Origin: Rhizoctonia solani
Taxonomy: Eukaryota > Basidiomycota > Agaricomycetes > Cantharellales > Ceratobasidiaceae
Assembly (NCBI RefSeq): GCF_016906535.1
Contig: NC_057383.1
Span: 1,612,001 to 1,676,000 of the forward strand
DNA length: 64,000 nucleotides
Direction of reading: 5' to 3'
Part shown: positions 22,145 to 34,130 of the stretch, one piece after another
How the letters are laid out: each line of letters starts with the position of its first letter
How positions within the stretch are numbered: the first letter of the stretch is position 1
Notes under the pieces: model-generated
Told to the model about the DNA's origin: nothing
Seen by the model: the letters and a program-made list of their open reading frames with translations, nothing else
Database searches by the model: none
Made by a program: the position numbers and the translations under genes

Positions 22145-25100
22145 ATGGCCGTGCCATTCAAGACTTCGTCTACTACCAATCGTACCCGTTCGGCCAGCGA
22201 CGCCAGCGACATCGGCTCTGCAGCGCGTGCGCGTATAATTGCTGAATCCACGTTGCCACCTTCTCCTTCCCCGCACCTTGACGTATCCCCTATTCAACAT
22301 CGCCGAGGTTCACGCAATACTTGGACCTCCTTCTTCACTTCAAAACCAGAACGAAGGAAAACTCTTGCAATTTTCGACCCGCCTCAATCCCAGCTTGACG
22401 CTCCTCCGGTGCCTCCACCTGACGAACCCCCTCCTAGACAGTATACGACCCTGCACTTCCCAAAGGTCGCCCGGAAGCGTGTTAGCTCACCCCCTACCAC
22501 CCACTCGAGCACATTGTTAGGCCGTTCGTTTACTACCAAGCCTCGTCCCCTATCCCGTATTGAAGGGAGCCCCGCCACTTCTCCAGCGCTTCCTGGAGTC
22601 TTTGCTTCATTACCTGCCCGGACTCGAGAGCGTATTAGGAGTAGTTACGACAGCACTCGCCGCAGCCACGAACAATCTGAAGGTTTCACGTCAGGACACG
22701 CTACTCCTATTTCCGACTTGGACACTCCGGCCAACCCCACTTCCTTTCGGGCAAGTACAGAAAGTCGCTCCAGCAGACACATCAAACGTCGCAGTATGGC
22801 ATCATTCGCGCGTCCACCAATCACGTCTGCTCATACAATGCGCCGCATTTCAGCTTTGCCGCTGCGGGGTGGCGATGATTTACGCGAAACTGGTGAATCC
22901 TACAGGACATCCACGGCAGATCTGAGTGACTTTCTTCGGGCGACTGGCCCCGAAGATCCCAACCCTGGCGTCCCTACAGAAAAATTGCAGATAAAGGACG
23001 TGGATAGAGATGGTACATCTGTCTCGTATATGCTGTCATGATGTTGCTTAATTGATTGATAGGTGCCAATTCAACACGCTCACGAACCAGATCATCCATC
23101 TTTCGAATTGGAGGCCGTAAGCGAGAGAAAAGCCGACCCCGAGTTGACCCTGTTCCCAACACCGACGATGTTCCACCTCTGCCAGCTCCACCTTTCTCTC
23201 GTCTTCCTGCTCAGGACGACACCCAGAGAAGCTTTTCACCAATTTTACGGTTGGCCAATTCAACCGAAGAGGGAGTGGAACAATCCGCTAGGTCAAGTCT
23301 ACAGAGTTCAGTTTACAGTAATGGAAGGCTTCCACCCAATACTCGTGAACACAGATTGAGGGATGGGTATGCTCAACTTTAATTTAAATTCAAGACCTTT
23401 GTACTGATTGTTCCTGTATAGAACGACTATTCTGATGATCACGACACCACGAACGTCCACTGAACCCAAGATACTTTCACACTCAAAGTCTCTAGGTTCA
23501 ATAACTACGATTAATCGGGATGATGGAACTCAGAGTTTGAGCGGAACGTTGGGTCGGGCTGAAGGCTCCACACTTCCATCATGGTCTCTTCTGTGAGCCC
23601 TGTTGGGTCCAAGGTCAACACTCATTCGCCCACTGTATCGATATCTTCCGACGGAACGTTATCAACGTCTGAGCGACCGCGCATTATATCTGGAGAAGGA
23701 TTGGCACTCTTGTCCCGTATCAGAGCTTTGGAGTCGAGCTTCCCTCCTCAAACTCCTCAAACTCCTCCCTCTCAGACCGTTGGTGGACGTTCGATCTCGA
23801 TGGGTGCTCATGACAGCTACTTGCAAGTGCAGACTCCAAAGAGTAGGCCCCGAGGATACAGTTCTCCAGATCCCGTCTCACCTACAAGTGCAGAGTCGAC
23901 ACCTACGATCACTATTCCTACGCCAACCTTCTCCCCCTCGGCGTCTATCGCACCTACCCCGGAGCTTACCCCTCACAAGTCTCCGGTAACGTTACCAGAA
24001 CACATACCGACGGTTACGGTCGTTCCTCCTCGTAAAACTCGGCAACATCACCCATTGTCGTTGATGGGCTACAGTTTCCCGCCCCGCCCCTGTCCCCACC
24101 GAAAGCCAAGCGTCGCCCAAATACGATGGACGCTCCACCGCTGGAATATAGTCCGGATAGTCCTCCACGCACTTCCAGGAGCATGCGAGCTGCTCGCAGT
24201 ACAAGAAACTCTGGACCGAATGAAGCTGATTCCGCCAAGGCACGCTCGAAAAAAGCCGAGCACAGTGCCCGTCCTAGCCCACTCAATTTAGACGCTGTCC
24301 CCACTTATCGTGAGTGGAAGTCGAATCCTGCTGAAGTCCATACCCAGCCTGGCGAACTTACCGGCCTCGAGTTGGACTTGGACTACCAACAGCCGACCAA
24401 AGTTGGCAAGAAGCGACAGAGTTTGATGGAGCAGCACCAACAGCTTTTTTTAAATGCAAATCCATTCCAGACACCCCCCTCGCCTTCTGGCCCGCTCTTT
24501 GGCCCCTCGCTTGGGTCTGTTGTGCCGCCGCCATTGGAGAGTGGCCCGCCAGCTATGCCATTACCTCCTTCCCCTCGCCCGTTCCCGGAGATATCAATGG
24601 CTGCTGGTGCTTCACCTATTAGCATTCGATCGAATGACCTGCGTCATTCAACCCCTCATTCGCAACGGTCTCGTTTCGACTCCCTTATGGTTCGACCTTC
24701 CCCGTCGGTAACTCCTGTTCCGGCATCACCCGTTAGCTCGGACGCTACACATGCTCTGACAGCCATCTTGACCGCCCAACGCGAGCAATTTGACGGGATG
24801 AGCAAACACTTGCTTGAAATGGTCAAATCTTTCGAAGAGGAAAAGCGAGCATACGAGCAGCGTATCCAAGAGCTCACGGCAGCTGTCAACGAAAAGAGGC
24901 CAAGGCAAAGGAGGATGAGCGCAAGATCAAAGGGTTGGAATGGCTTGTAGGGAACCTTAACCTTCGCGCTGGTGGCGGAAAAGCTGGTAATACTGAGCTC
25001 GCCAGTGACTCGGGATCTAATGACGCTAAAAACTCCCGACGGCGAAGCTCGTTCCCTGGGCTAGGTGCAAAAGACGATACTCCCATGACTCCTCTGCCTA

Positions 25101-25264
25101 TAGATCAAGCACTCGACCCGGTTGACAGGGCAAAGCGCGCTGCCTCGATGGATGATGTTTTACAAAATCTTATTGCGCTCTCTCAATCCGGTCGGCTCAA
25201 CTCGACCCGTAGCCACCCCGATATTTATGAATGGGCTACCAACACTGCTCTACAGCAAGACTAG
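22145..25264 (+). CDS. Large Ser/Pro-rich protein with C-terminal coiled coil, unknown function
   Basis: Starting at MAVPFKTSSTTNRTRSASDA, the protein is intrinsically disordered for most of its length. It has many SP/TP sites and proline runs (APPVPPPDEPPPRQ, PQTPQTPPSQ). Near the C-terminus is a coiled coil (LTAILTAQREQFDGMSKHLL, EMVKSFEEEKRAYEQRIQEL), continuing KIKGLEWLVGNLNLRAG. The end is SMDDVLQNLIALSQSGRL, then HPDIYEWATNTALQQD. Introns lie at about 23012-23062 and 23367-23420. The coding sense only connects if one base is restored at each of three G-runs: near 23585 (PSWVSSVSP), near 24070 (MGLQFPAPPLSPPKAKRRPN) and near 24898 (EKRAKAKEDERKIKG). I do not recognise a family. A scaffold or cell-polarity-type role is speculation. 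Confidence 0.65.
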
Positions 25265-25536
25265 ACTATTTCGCTCTCTCAATTTTGGTTTTTTTGCACG
25301 CTTTCGTTCTTTAAATTCGCTTCAACGCTTATTCGAACTTTGATGAAGTTCAGTCATTCATTCATAGTGTCTCTATACTATTATGTCCCGCTTCTTACTT
25401 TTTGTATCATCATATCTTTCGAGTTTTCGCCATTCGATGGCCTAGTCGCCCGTTTCTTCACGTTTTTCTTCACGGTTTGTGTATCCGTCACATCGTCGCC
25501 CGTTATGTTTATTCACCTCGCTTGATTTTACTGGCG

Positions 25537-26025
25537 CCCTAGCGTTTCTTGTATATTTCCTACTTACCAACTGACTTAGTCGTGAAAATTCGCACTCTTT
25601 CTTGCTTTCTTCGATACTATCATTTTTTGTCGTCTATAGTCAACTCGGTGTCTGTTGTTAAAATCAATTGATTTCTTGTTTGACCGTGGAATCTGTGCCT
25701 GTGCTTCAAGCTCACATTGCATAAATGAGACGTTTGGATTCTCTAAAAAGCTTAAAATCCCGTGTAATAGGCACGGGTTGTCCCTAGCGTTTCTTGTATA
25801 TTTCCTACTTACCAACTGACTTAGTCGTGAAAATTCGCACTCTTTCTTGCTTTCTTCGATACTATCATTTTTTGTCGTCTATAGTCAACTCGGTGTCTGT
25901 TGTTAAAATCAATTGATTTCTTGTTTGACCGTGGAATCTGTGCCTGTGCTTCAAGCTCACATTGCATAAATGAGACGTTTGGATTCTCTAAAAAGCTTAA
26001 AATCCCGTATAATAGGCACGGGTTG
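25537..26025. repeat. 245-bp tandem duplication downstream of the coiled-coil gene
   Basis: Units 25537-25781 and 25782-26025 are nearly identical. The one difference I see is cccgtg in copy 1 against cccgta in copy 2. In copy 1 this forms a perfect 6-bp hairpin (CCCGTG at 25759-25764 with CACGGG at 25772-25777, 7-nt loop); the change in copy 2 breaks one pair. It is T-rich and non-coding. Confidence 0.9.
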
Positions 26026-26123
26026 TTAACTTGCGAACGAGCGAGCGGTAAGTATTTTTTTTTTCAATTTACTAGAACAGATACACATTATACCCTGAAT
26101 ACGATGACGTCCGGAACTTCCCA

Positions 26124-27789
26124 TCACTTGTGATTCTGTGCATTGACCTCCTTGACGTGATCATATACCAGTGTCTTGGCCTCGGATCGTCAAGATAGAT
26201 GGTGAATCCGTCGTCTGTGGCTCAGGTAAGTTTGACGTGATTTTTGACTTTGATGAGCAAAAGCTTACTGGTAAGCGACCGAACGAGAGATTGCTAATAC
26301 CAAGTTGCCAGAACTGATCACCAGCGAGCTTGTGTTCGAGAACAGCTTTTTGCCAGGGACCAATGGCTTGAAGGCGGGTATAGTTGGACACAATTCCAAG
26401 GTTTTCAAGGCGTGCCTCGGGTGTCATCCAGCCGTACTAAGAAGCGAATTAGCCTATACAGCTCGTATATTGGTATTCTATTTTAACACACCTCCTCCCA
26501 GACTACAGGTTTGCCGATTTTCTTTTGAGCAATCCCGTGTTGAGCCGTGAAGTTAAGGACCCTACAAAGTCAATTGATTAGCAGCAGTTCGGTTGGGATC
26601 GACTATGCGAACATACCACTGAGGGTCTTGCTCCACCAATCAGGGTACTAACAACCCAGATCTCAGTTGAGCAAACTCTTGCGGGAAAGTAACTGTCACT
26701 TACAGAGTGGAAGGTTCCGTACGAGATGGCAGAGAGCTTGGTATGGCATAGAAATCGGTACCGTCAGCACCATTGTATGCCCAGTCGGGGTCTCCAGGGA
26801 AGTTGAAGAAGCCTTCTTCACCAGTACTTATCATGTGCGATCCATCGATTTTCTATCATATGCGGGTTTAAGTCCTGCTTCAAAGTATTTAATTCATTAA
26901 AAATTACCTTGATGAAACGCGAGATTTCCAGGAGAAGATAGCAGGGCTCTTGCGATAGCGGGAAACAACGGCTTGGACATAGTTTTTGAACGCGGCCTTA
27001 ATCTTGGGTTCTACGAAGAACTAATTGCGCTGAATTAGTCTCACGTTTATTCCAAAGCCAATTCAATATCTTACGCTATCATGATACTGTCCTCCGAGGT
27101 TAACACTGAAATAAACGTGAATACAGATGGCCGGAGATAACCTGCTGTTTCAGGCTCACTTGTAAACGTCCATTCCACCATAATCGGCCCAGTTGTTAGT
27201 GAGTGCAACAACAAGTTTAATGCCCTTCTTCTCTGCCAGAGCTACGACCTTGTCAAGGTGCTTCAGACCGTTATCACCGTAATCTAAATGAACGGTTAGT
27301 GCTAATTCAATGGGCAAAATGCACTACATACTAATGGTAGGTTTTCCCTTGTCCCAACTCTGATAGTAGATCTGAGTTGGGCCAGCACCCTCGCCACCGT
27401 AATCGGGAAGGCCTCCCGGCACACGGGTCACGTTCCTTTTTATCGAAATGAATATTGAGAAGAGGGATATGGGGATTACTCACACTTCATTGAAACCCCA
27501 GGTACGGATGACATTCAACCCAGCCTTGCTCGCCTCGTTGAATGCGATCTCGACATCTGACATATTCTGGGTGATGTTGAATATCAATAAAACCAATGTA
27601 CAATAGCATATATGTGTTACGTACTGCGGTAAAACTGCACCAATAGCAATTGGTACCCGCAAAGTAGAATGGTTTTCCGTCCAACTCAAAGCGAGTCCCA
27701 TCGGTTTTGACGTATTTGGGGGAAGGTGCTGCTCTAGCAAGGAGCGCCACACTGGCAGCGGCAACGATTGTTGAACGCATGGCGGGCAT
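26124..27789 (-). CDS. Secreted GH5 endo-beta-1,4-mannanase-like protein, acid/base segment missing
   Basis: A signal peptide ([18 protein letters not shown]) is followed by [20 protein letters not shown] and TNCYWCSF, then [20 protein letters not shown] and GFNEV. Next come [52 protein letters not shown] and [20 protein letters not shown]. This is the GH5_7-type mannanase order, an enzyme cutting plant hemicellulose mannans. The nucleophile block KPVVWEE and [10 protein letters not shown] are present, and the C-terminus is [19 protein letters not shown]. Between AIFSW and EISRFIK (near 26940) the family has about 35 residues including the NEP acid/base motif; here they are missing. Single bases also seem lost near 26744 and 26182. 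The gene has many short introns. A TATA-like box lies upstream. Secretion is supported; activity of this copy is doubtful as sequenced. Confidence 0.82.
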
Positions 27790-27854
27790 CAAAGAGGGGA
27801 GAAGAAGGCAACTGGGGAAAGGAAGCCTGGGGCTCCATTTCCCTCGAGTGTGCG

Positions 27855-27864
27855 CTCTTATACC
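27855..27864 (-). promoter_or_regulatory. TATA-like box of the GH5 gene
   Basis: The minus strand reads ggtataagag about 65-75 bp upstream of the start codon at 27789. The spacing is plausible for a short 5' UTR. Confidence 0.45.
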
Positions 27865-28317
27865 TCCAGTAGTTCCGAGATGTTCCTGACTCCCATTCGT
27901 GCGCCTAGATCGTCATCCTTGCCCAGATGTTCTGAATCTTCACGTGTACGAAATGTAGTATTCGACAGTAGTTGACTGTCATACTTCTCGATTTTGAGTT
28001 ATTACATCCACCTTGCCGAGGTTTATGCGCATTTAGACAGAGCCTGATTTCAACCAATTGGAGGGGCTCCCGGGATGAAGAAGAGACTTTCCTGTAAATT
28101 ATAGCCAGCAAGTATAGCTAAGAGGTCCGACATTCCGCTCCGAGGTTTTCCCATGGTCACGGGGAAGAAAGAAGTACACATTTCATACTATTAGAATACA
28201 TCCACTTGCGCGATGCAGACTCAAAAGCAGAGTTTGTTTCATCTCAACAACTTGGCTTTGATAGATTCATAAACTGTCCTACAAGTGCTTCCGAGTATAT
28301 TACTTATCACTGGGAAC
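27865..28317. other. Intergenic; no gene seen
   Basis: It lies between the GH5 promoter and the 3' end of the GH127-like gene. There is no ORF of note. Confidence 0.5.
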
Positions 28318-31020
28318 TCACTGATCCTCAATTTGGTCGACTAGACGCTGGGTTAGCACACCTGCACTGAAATTGATTGAATATTAGCCCAACAACTTAC
28401 CCCGTATGGGATAAGCCGGATAGTCTCCATAGGGCCTACACATTCTGGGTTCTCTGGCGGAGGGTTCGCAAACATCTGCCCACCGATCTCCCATTTGATA
28501 ATACAAGCCAAGACTGCTATATGATTAGACGATCCGTTGTGGTCGAAGACTGGCGAATGGACATCATTGGATATTTGCTCATAGCGGGCAGTTGACGGGT
28601 CAATCGCGTACTGCCATGGACCACTGGGTGTCATGTTCAAGTCCACTGCACGTGCCTCGTTCTGCGTTGAGATAGGTCAGAAACGACATGAATATGTTGC
28701 AACAGCGCGACGAAACCTACTGGATGTCTTTGATGACCTTTACCTTTCTGGGAATATCATATGCATAGTGAAGCGCTCCGCTATATCACCCAATAAATCA
28801 ATAAGATGCGTGAATTGAGCCAATGCAATCACCTACCGGTGTAACGCTACCGTATCCCTCGGACGAGGTTCGACAATAATAGGAGGATTGTATGATATCC
28901 GGAATTTCGAGTTCCCAGCGTTAGCTCTAAGTCGAAGTAGGCCTGATTCGATATCAACAGGTAAACCCTGGCGTAAATTGACCTTCACAACCACACGTTT
29001 TTCTTCAACCGCCCAATGTGGTAAATTGATGAAATAGTCGAATGAATGCTCAGCAGTTATGTTGATGTCAAGCGTATCACCAAAAGGATAAGTAGTCTCG
29101 ACTATAATGCTAACATGATTTCCTGTGCCCCAATGAATTAACTATTACAAAGACATGTAGGAAGACTTACCCCCACGTAAAGTAGTCTCGACTTGGAATG
29201 GCCCGTTATAAACTTGTACAAGACCACCCTCATCTAGAGTTTTCAAAAATGCAGCGGCTACAAACTTCGGAAATCCCTGCATATGATTGACTGTGCAGCA
29301 TCTGTAGCCATTATCAGCAGTGTCGAATTATGGCTGATAACCCAACCTACGGATAATCTGGCTCTAGACCAAAAATGTTCGCTTCTGGTCTGTGTATATG
29401 GGTTGGCGCACAGATACAAGTTTTGAATTGCACTAACTTACCCATCAGACGGGAATGGGTTGGGCAACATAGTTTGAGCTGCAATCTGATTTTGTTGCTG
29501 GACATATTGATGAGCCCACATATCTATGAAGGACGATTCAGATAGCGTGGAATAGTACGGTTATCTGATACGTACCTCCTGTAATGGTTGCTGGCAAGGC
29601 GTTGTATGCTTGACGTTCGACCTGGGAATAGTCTGATGGCATCATACAAAAAAGAAGAGGCTGAACTGACCCGCTCGGCCACGGAGGAGTCGCCCGTAGC
29701 TTGGAACAAATATCCACTATAAAATATTGGTCAGTTGAACTGATAGGTAACTCATGTTTTATGACTGACGAATACATAGCCTCCTATTGTTTTCGTTTGC
29801 ACTGCTATAAACTCACATTAACTGGGATCAGTTTTTGAGCGACTTACCACAACCAACACAACTCGGTTCTACAGTTGGATTGTTAGCCAAACATGGAAGG
29901 GTGCACTGCTATAAACTCACATTAACTGGGATCAGTTTTTGAGCGACTTACCACAACCAACACAACTCGGTTCTACAGTTGGATTGTTACCAAACATGGA
30001 AGGGAAATAGCGAGTACATCTAACTTACCCGCGCACGGGATCAAGCCCGGCCAGGAATTCGTCTGGTAAACGCCCGAAAATGTGAGTCGGCCTAGGAGGT
30101 GCATAACAATTGTCCATTGCTTACCAGCTGCAAATATCCCAGATGGCCTTCCATGATATTTGTAAATTCTATTCCATGCATCGATTGCCTCGGCCAATTC
30201 TGGTTTCTGTCAGCCCCGAATACTAACACGGATATCCCAAATACTACGAACCGGATTTGTCCTTGCTAAAACCGATATCCAACAGCCATTGCCTTAAGAC
30301 CCTCGGCTTGCAAGTTTGATAAACTTCATCAACGAATATATAATCTGTTTTGCCAATCTATTTTCAGTGATCTTCGTGTTCATTTCGGTATCAGTTGGAT
30401 CGCACCTTGTCCGCAAGCTCAGGTTCCGCCTCGGCCTCCCTATCGCTCCGAGGAGGAACGGGTACCTGCCCCATAACCAGCGAGGCTGCCATTGATCGTC
30501 AGTCTCAGGGCCAAGCCAGCCATCATCCCATTGAGTGTCTAGTACATGGTCTAGAAACTCGCGAACGATGGTCTTGAGCCTGGGCGAGTCAAGAACGTAG
30601 GCATGTGGGTAGTCCATTCTATTAGGCGTATAGATTCAGGGCTGGATCACCTAAAAAATGACAACGCACTTACAAACCAATATGATCCCGCTGAAACGCA
30701 ACATTACATTAATCCATTTCCTCTGGCTACAGTATGCATGGAACTCTACCTTCATTGAGATCAGAATAGTTTACGTTTCCTCTCCCTGTCCAACTTCCCT
30801 CTTTGATTCTAGATATGTGGTTGCTATTTGAGAATACGTCCGGCAAGAATAATCGCGAAGCAAATCTCACAAGGGGTAGAAATCATGCATATGCCCACCC
30901 AAGCTGTCAGCCTGTAGCTGTAACTGATCGTGCAACCATCCATTGGGCCGGATTTCCCCGAGTTTCAAGGGTTGGTATGCAAGTGGGGCCACTAGTCCGA
31001 GTGTCGTTCACTACCGCAGG
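28318..31020 (-). CDS. GH127-like (DUF1680) glycosidase, probable beta-L-arabinofuranosidase family
   Basis: GH127/DUF1680 enzymes remove L-arabinofuranose from plant glycans. The minus strand gives, in order: YQPLKLGEIRPNGWLHDQLQ, LQADSLGGHMHDFYPL, GNVNYSDLNEG, LDTQWDDGWLGPETDDQWQP, RWLWGRYPFLLGAIG, AWNRIYKYHGRPSGIFAADE, FLAGLDPVRG, LFQATGDSSVAERVERQAYN, ALPATIT, NIFGLEPDYP, CCTVNHMQGFPKFVAAAFLK, GLVQVYNGPFQVETTLRG, DYFINLPHWAVEEKRVVVKV and TIRLIPYGAGVLTQRLVDQI. This matches the family from the N-terminal GW..DQL..QA block through the CCT.NH.QG block to the C-terminal PYG. There are at least ten introns. One micro-exon (AACCGAGTTGTGTTGGTTGT, TELC-like) is duplicated at 29798-30004. The signal peptide and start codon were not identified with certainty, so the 5' limit is approximate. 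Confidence 0.75.
29798..30004. repeat. 104-bp tandem duplication carrying a GH127-like micro-exon
   Basis: Units 29798-29901 and 29902-30004 match except for one indel (gttagcc against gttacc). Each holds a micro-exon of about 20 nt with its own 3' and 5' splice sites (minus strand ...ctgtag / gtaagtcg). Confidence 0.88.
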
Positions 31021-31798
31021 AAGCTTCAAATCGTGCAACTACATGTCAAATGCGGGGCAAATCCAACGGGAGGTGTCGCGATGTAATATACTAAATGGCG
31101 CAGGCCGATAAGACCAAGGCATACCAAGAGATACGACCTGATCTGCGGCCTTTTGGGACCTGAATCAGTGCAAAGATTGTAGTACAAACCGATCGACCTA
31201 CCAAGCGATTAACTGTCTGTTCCTAGGACGAGTGCCCTCTTTCGAAGAATAACCATCAAACGAAATACCCATTCCTTTGTGAGTAATTCCAGTAACCTGG
31301 TCTAGTCAAAACCGTCGCGCTAAATAGACAAAGCAGTTTGAGGGGAGATCTGACGTCAATTCACGCGCATCAAGAATTTGAACGAGCCGTGTACCGGTTC
31401 AGCCGTGGTGACAATAGTCTGTAACTACTAATGATGGAATGCGAGCTCAATCCACTAGTCCACATGCACACCGATGTTTCTTCAACTTCCGAGTACAATC
31501 CGTTTAGACGGAACAAGACGGAACAAAGAAATGATGATTTTTCCGGTAATCAATTATCGGCCGAGTACAGCAAGAAAGTGCACTTGTACACGTGATACTC
31601 TCTAAACGCTCGGCGCTCAAACGTTCCTGGATCTTTTGATTTAATCTGGATTGAGTCTCGTTTGTGCCATCGCATTTAAATTTGGCTCTGCATCGACCCA
31701 ACCTTTGTATACTTCAATCCGAAGCACGCTCTTTCTCGATCAAAAGGATCGTTGATTAGGCTTGTCAATCGGATACAACATCACTCAATTCAATTTTA
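31021..31798. other. Intergenic, divergent promoter region
   Basis: It lies between the GH127-like gene (minus) and THG1 (plus). There are only short ORFs without recognisable domains. It may hold the missing 5' exon of the GH127-like gene. Confidence 0.45.
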
Positions 31799-33260
31799 AT
31801 GGCGAACACGCGCTTCCAATACGTTCGATCCTTCGAGCTTCCCGACCCCTTGCTCCTAATACGCACCTCGTCTTGCGCATAGATGGGCACGCATTCCATA
31901 AGTGGGTATATTGGCACACAGTTTCAAAGGAATTGCTGATTAGGCCGGGTAGATTCTCGGATGCTCATGGATTCCAGAAACCCAACGACGAACGAGCCCT
32001 AAAGCTCATGGATCACGCTGCGCAGACTGTGATGGAAGAATACCCGGATATTGTACTCGGATTTGGCGAAAGCGACGAATTTAGGTACAGAGCTGGTCTT
32101 TCATGCTTGCGCCACGCCAATCCCTCGTCTTGCGCATAGATGGGCACGCATTCCATAAGTGGGTATATTGGCACACAGTTTCAAAGGAATTGCTGATTAG
32201 GCCGGGTAGATTCTCGGATGCTCATGGATTCCAGAAACCCAACGACGAACGAGCCCTAAAGCTCATGGATCACGCTGCGCAGACTGTGATGGAAGAATAC
32301 CCGGATATTGTACTCGGATTGGCGAAAGCGATGAATTTAGGTACAGAGCTGGTCTTTCATGCTTGCGCCACGCCAATCTAATGATCGCAGTTTCCTATTC
32401 AAGAAATCGACGAAGCTTTACAATCGGCGGCAAAGGTCCGTCGTTTATAATACGGTCTTCTTGTTGTCTTATCGATCTTTGGTAGGACAGCAAGATAGTA
32501 TCTATGCTACCTCTCTCTTCACATCTGCATATGTTTTCAATTGGAAAACGCACTTCCCAGATACCGAGCTCAAATATCCCCATCATTTGATGGAAGAGTG
32601 GTCATTTATCCGGGAGACAAGAGATCCGAGACTATTTTTCGTGGAGGCAGGCTGACAGTAAGTAAATTACCGGTTCTGTACTCGGAAGAGAGTGTATAAC
32701 CCACTAAACAGCGCATATAAATAACCTATACAACACCACCTTTTGGGCCTTGGTCCAGGGAGGCGGAATGACCGCCCGTGAGGCAGAGACGCGGCTCAAA
32801 GTGGGTTACACTCTTTCATCTCAGTTGCCACCTCGCCACTCAAGGTTAATTCTAGGGAACCTTATCCAAAGATAAACACGAAATCTTGTTCTCAAATTAT
32901 GGGATCAACTATAATGGCCTTCCAGAAACGATCAAAAAGGGAAGTGTGCTTGTACGCGAGGTACGTGCACTATCTTCCCCATAATTCTCTGCTTATCAAG
33001 CCAACCCTTCAGGTTATACAAAGTGAATCTCCTGAAGTGGCAAACCCGGATAGACCAAAAGGGAACGTCAATATTGCCGATATCAGCGACCCTGCGATAA
33101 GTTCTCAAAACGTGCAGGACGTGATTCCTACAAAGTCTGAGTCCAACAGATCGCGAAAAACAAGCCAAAACGGGCACTGCCCAACATTGTGCGCGTCATT
33201 CATGTGGATATCATCAAGGAGGAATTTTGGTCTGCTCGACCAGAGTTACTCGATTCTTAA
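31799..33260 (+). CDS. THG1: tRNA-His guanylyltransferase
   Basis: Thg1 adds the extra 5' G to tRNA-His and is essential in yeast. The start is [18 protein letters not shown], followed after one missing C (near 31850) by [16 protein letters not shown], which carries the first metal-binding Asp. Exon 2 gives [40 protein letters not shown] and SDEFR, with the second metal site S-D-E. Later exons give [102 protein letters not shown] and the C-terminus [20 protein letters not shown]. The end of exon 1, intron 1 and exon 2 are duplicated in tandem (31866-32378). The second exon-2 copy has lost one T (GLAKAMNL instead of GFGESDEF), so copy 1 is the functional one. Confidence 0.9.
31866..32378 (+). 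repeat. About 257-bp tandem duplication of THG1 exon 2
   Basis: The unit runs from ctcgtcttgcgcatagatgg in exon 1, through intron 1 and exon 2, to cttgcgccacgccaat in intron 2. Copy 1 is about 31866-32122 and copy 2 about 32123-32378. They differ by a single T deletion (gatttggcg/gattggcg) and a C/T change (gcgacgaat/gcgatgaat). Confidence 0.92.
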
Positions 33261-33493
33261 AAAAATGGGATTTTACTTTGACAGATAGGTAGTGTTGGAA
33301 ACTTGAGATTAAACCGCGTTCCACGTGATCGCGAGATGGAAATCACACGATGTCCGCGTAAACATCAAATCGAATACACCAAACCTACAGAAACCCGTAC
33401 AACGAAAAGGGGCACAAAACGAAGACGAAAGGCCGAAGTCATAAGTACAGTCAGGAATCCTATCCACGATGTACAAACACCCTTCCTAATAGA

Positions 33494-34087
33494 CTAGAGA
33501 GCAAAGACAACACCAGCTACGGCAGCGAGGGCACCAATCATAGGGGAACCAGAGAGACTGATGGCACCATTGCTTCCCGACGAGGTGGTGGTGGGAGACG
33601 AAGTACTGAAACAGGAAGTGTTAGATATTAACGAATCGCTCGAAAACCATAACTTACGTGGGGATGTGGCAGTAGGAGTGGCCCCTGTTCCAGTGGCTCC
33701 GGTGGAGGCGGGCACGGTTTGAGTCAAAGTAACACCCTAATTTGACAAATGAGCAAGGCCAAGGGTGACCAATATAATGTACTTACAGCAGCGATGCAAA
33801 GAGCACGAGCAGCAGCCACAGCCTGCTCAAGATCATTGCCTTTGCAGGTGCTGGCGATACAACTGTAGGTCGAGTTGACGAAAGCGTCCGACTTGCACAA
33901 GCAAGTGTTATCCCTGCCGCAGGTACCGACATCGGCAGACATAATGCATGCTAATGAATAAATGAGTTGAATTGAATTTGAACAGAGTTCTCGACTTACT
34001 CGTCGCGCAGTCGGGGATCTGGCGTTTGCTAACAGAGGTGGCGGATGCAACAGCAGCAAGGGCAGCGAGGACGATGGAGACACGCAT
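33494..34087 (-). CDS. CFEM-domain GPI-anchored cell-surface protein
   Basis: A signal peptide (MRVSIVLAALAAVASATSVS) leads into KRQIPDCATTCIMSADVGTC, GRDNTCLCKSDAFVNSTYSC and IASTCKGNDLEQAVAAARAL, then CIAAGVTL. This is a CFEM module with eight cysteines. A Ser/Thr-rich linker (GATGTGATPTATSP, SSPTTTSSGSNG) and a hydrophobic end (PMIGALAAVAGVVFAL) follow, typical of a GPI signal. Introns interrupt after CAT, after CIAA and before the Ser/Thr tail. The last junction is out of phase by one, so a base may be missing near 33660. CFEM proteins act at the fungal surface, some in haem uptake and some in host interaction. A TATA box lies just upstream. Confidence 0.82.
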
Positions 34088-34122
34088 ATTGACGATGGTA
34101 GAGAATGTGGGGTAAGGCGAAG

Positions 34123-34130
34123 ATATATAA
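34123..34130 (-). promoter_or_regulatory. TATA box of the CFEM-GPI gene
   Basis: The minus strand reads ttatatat, with flanks gttatatatctt, about 36-43 bp upstream of the start codon. This implies a very short 5' UTR. Confidence 0.5.

Noticed and set aside
32123..32378. Second THG1 gene
   Set aside because: It is only a tandem copy of part of exon 1, intron 1 and exon 2, with a one-base deletion.
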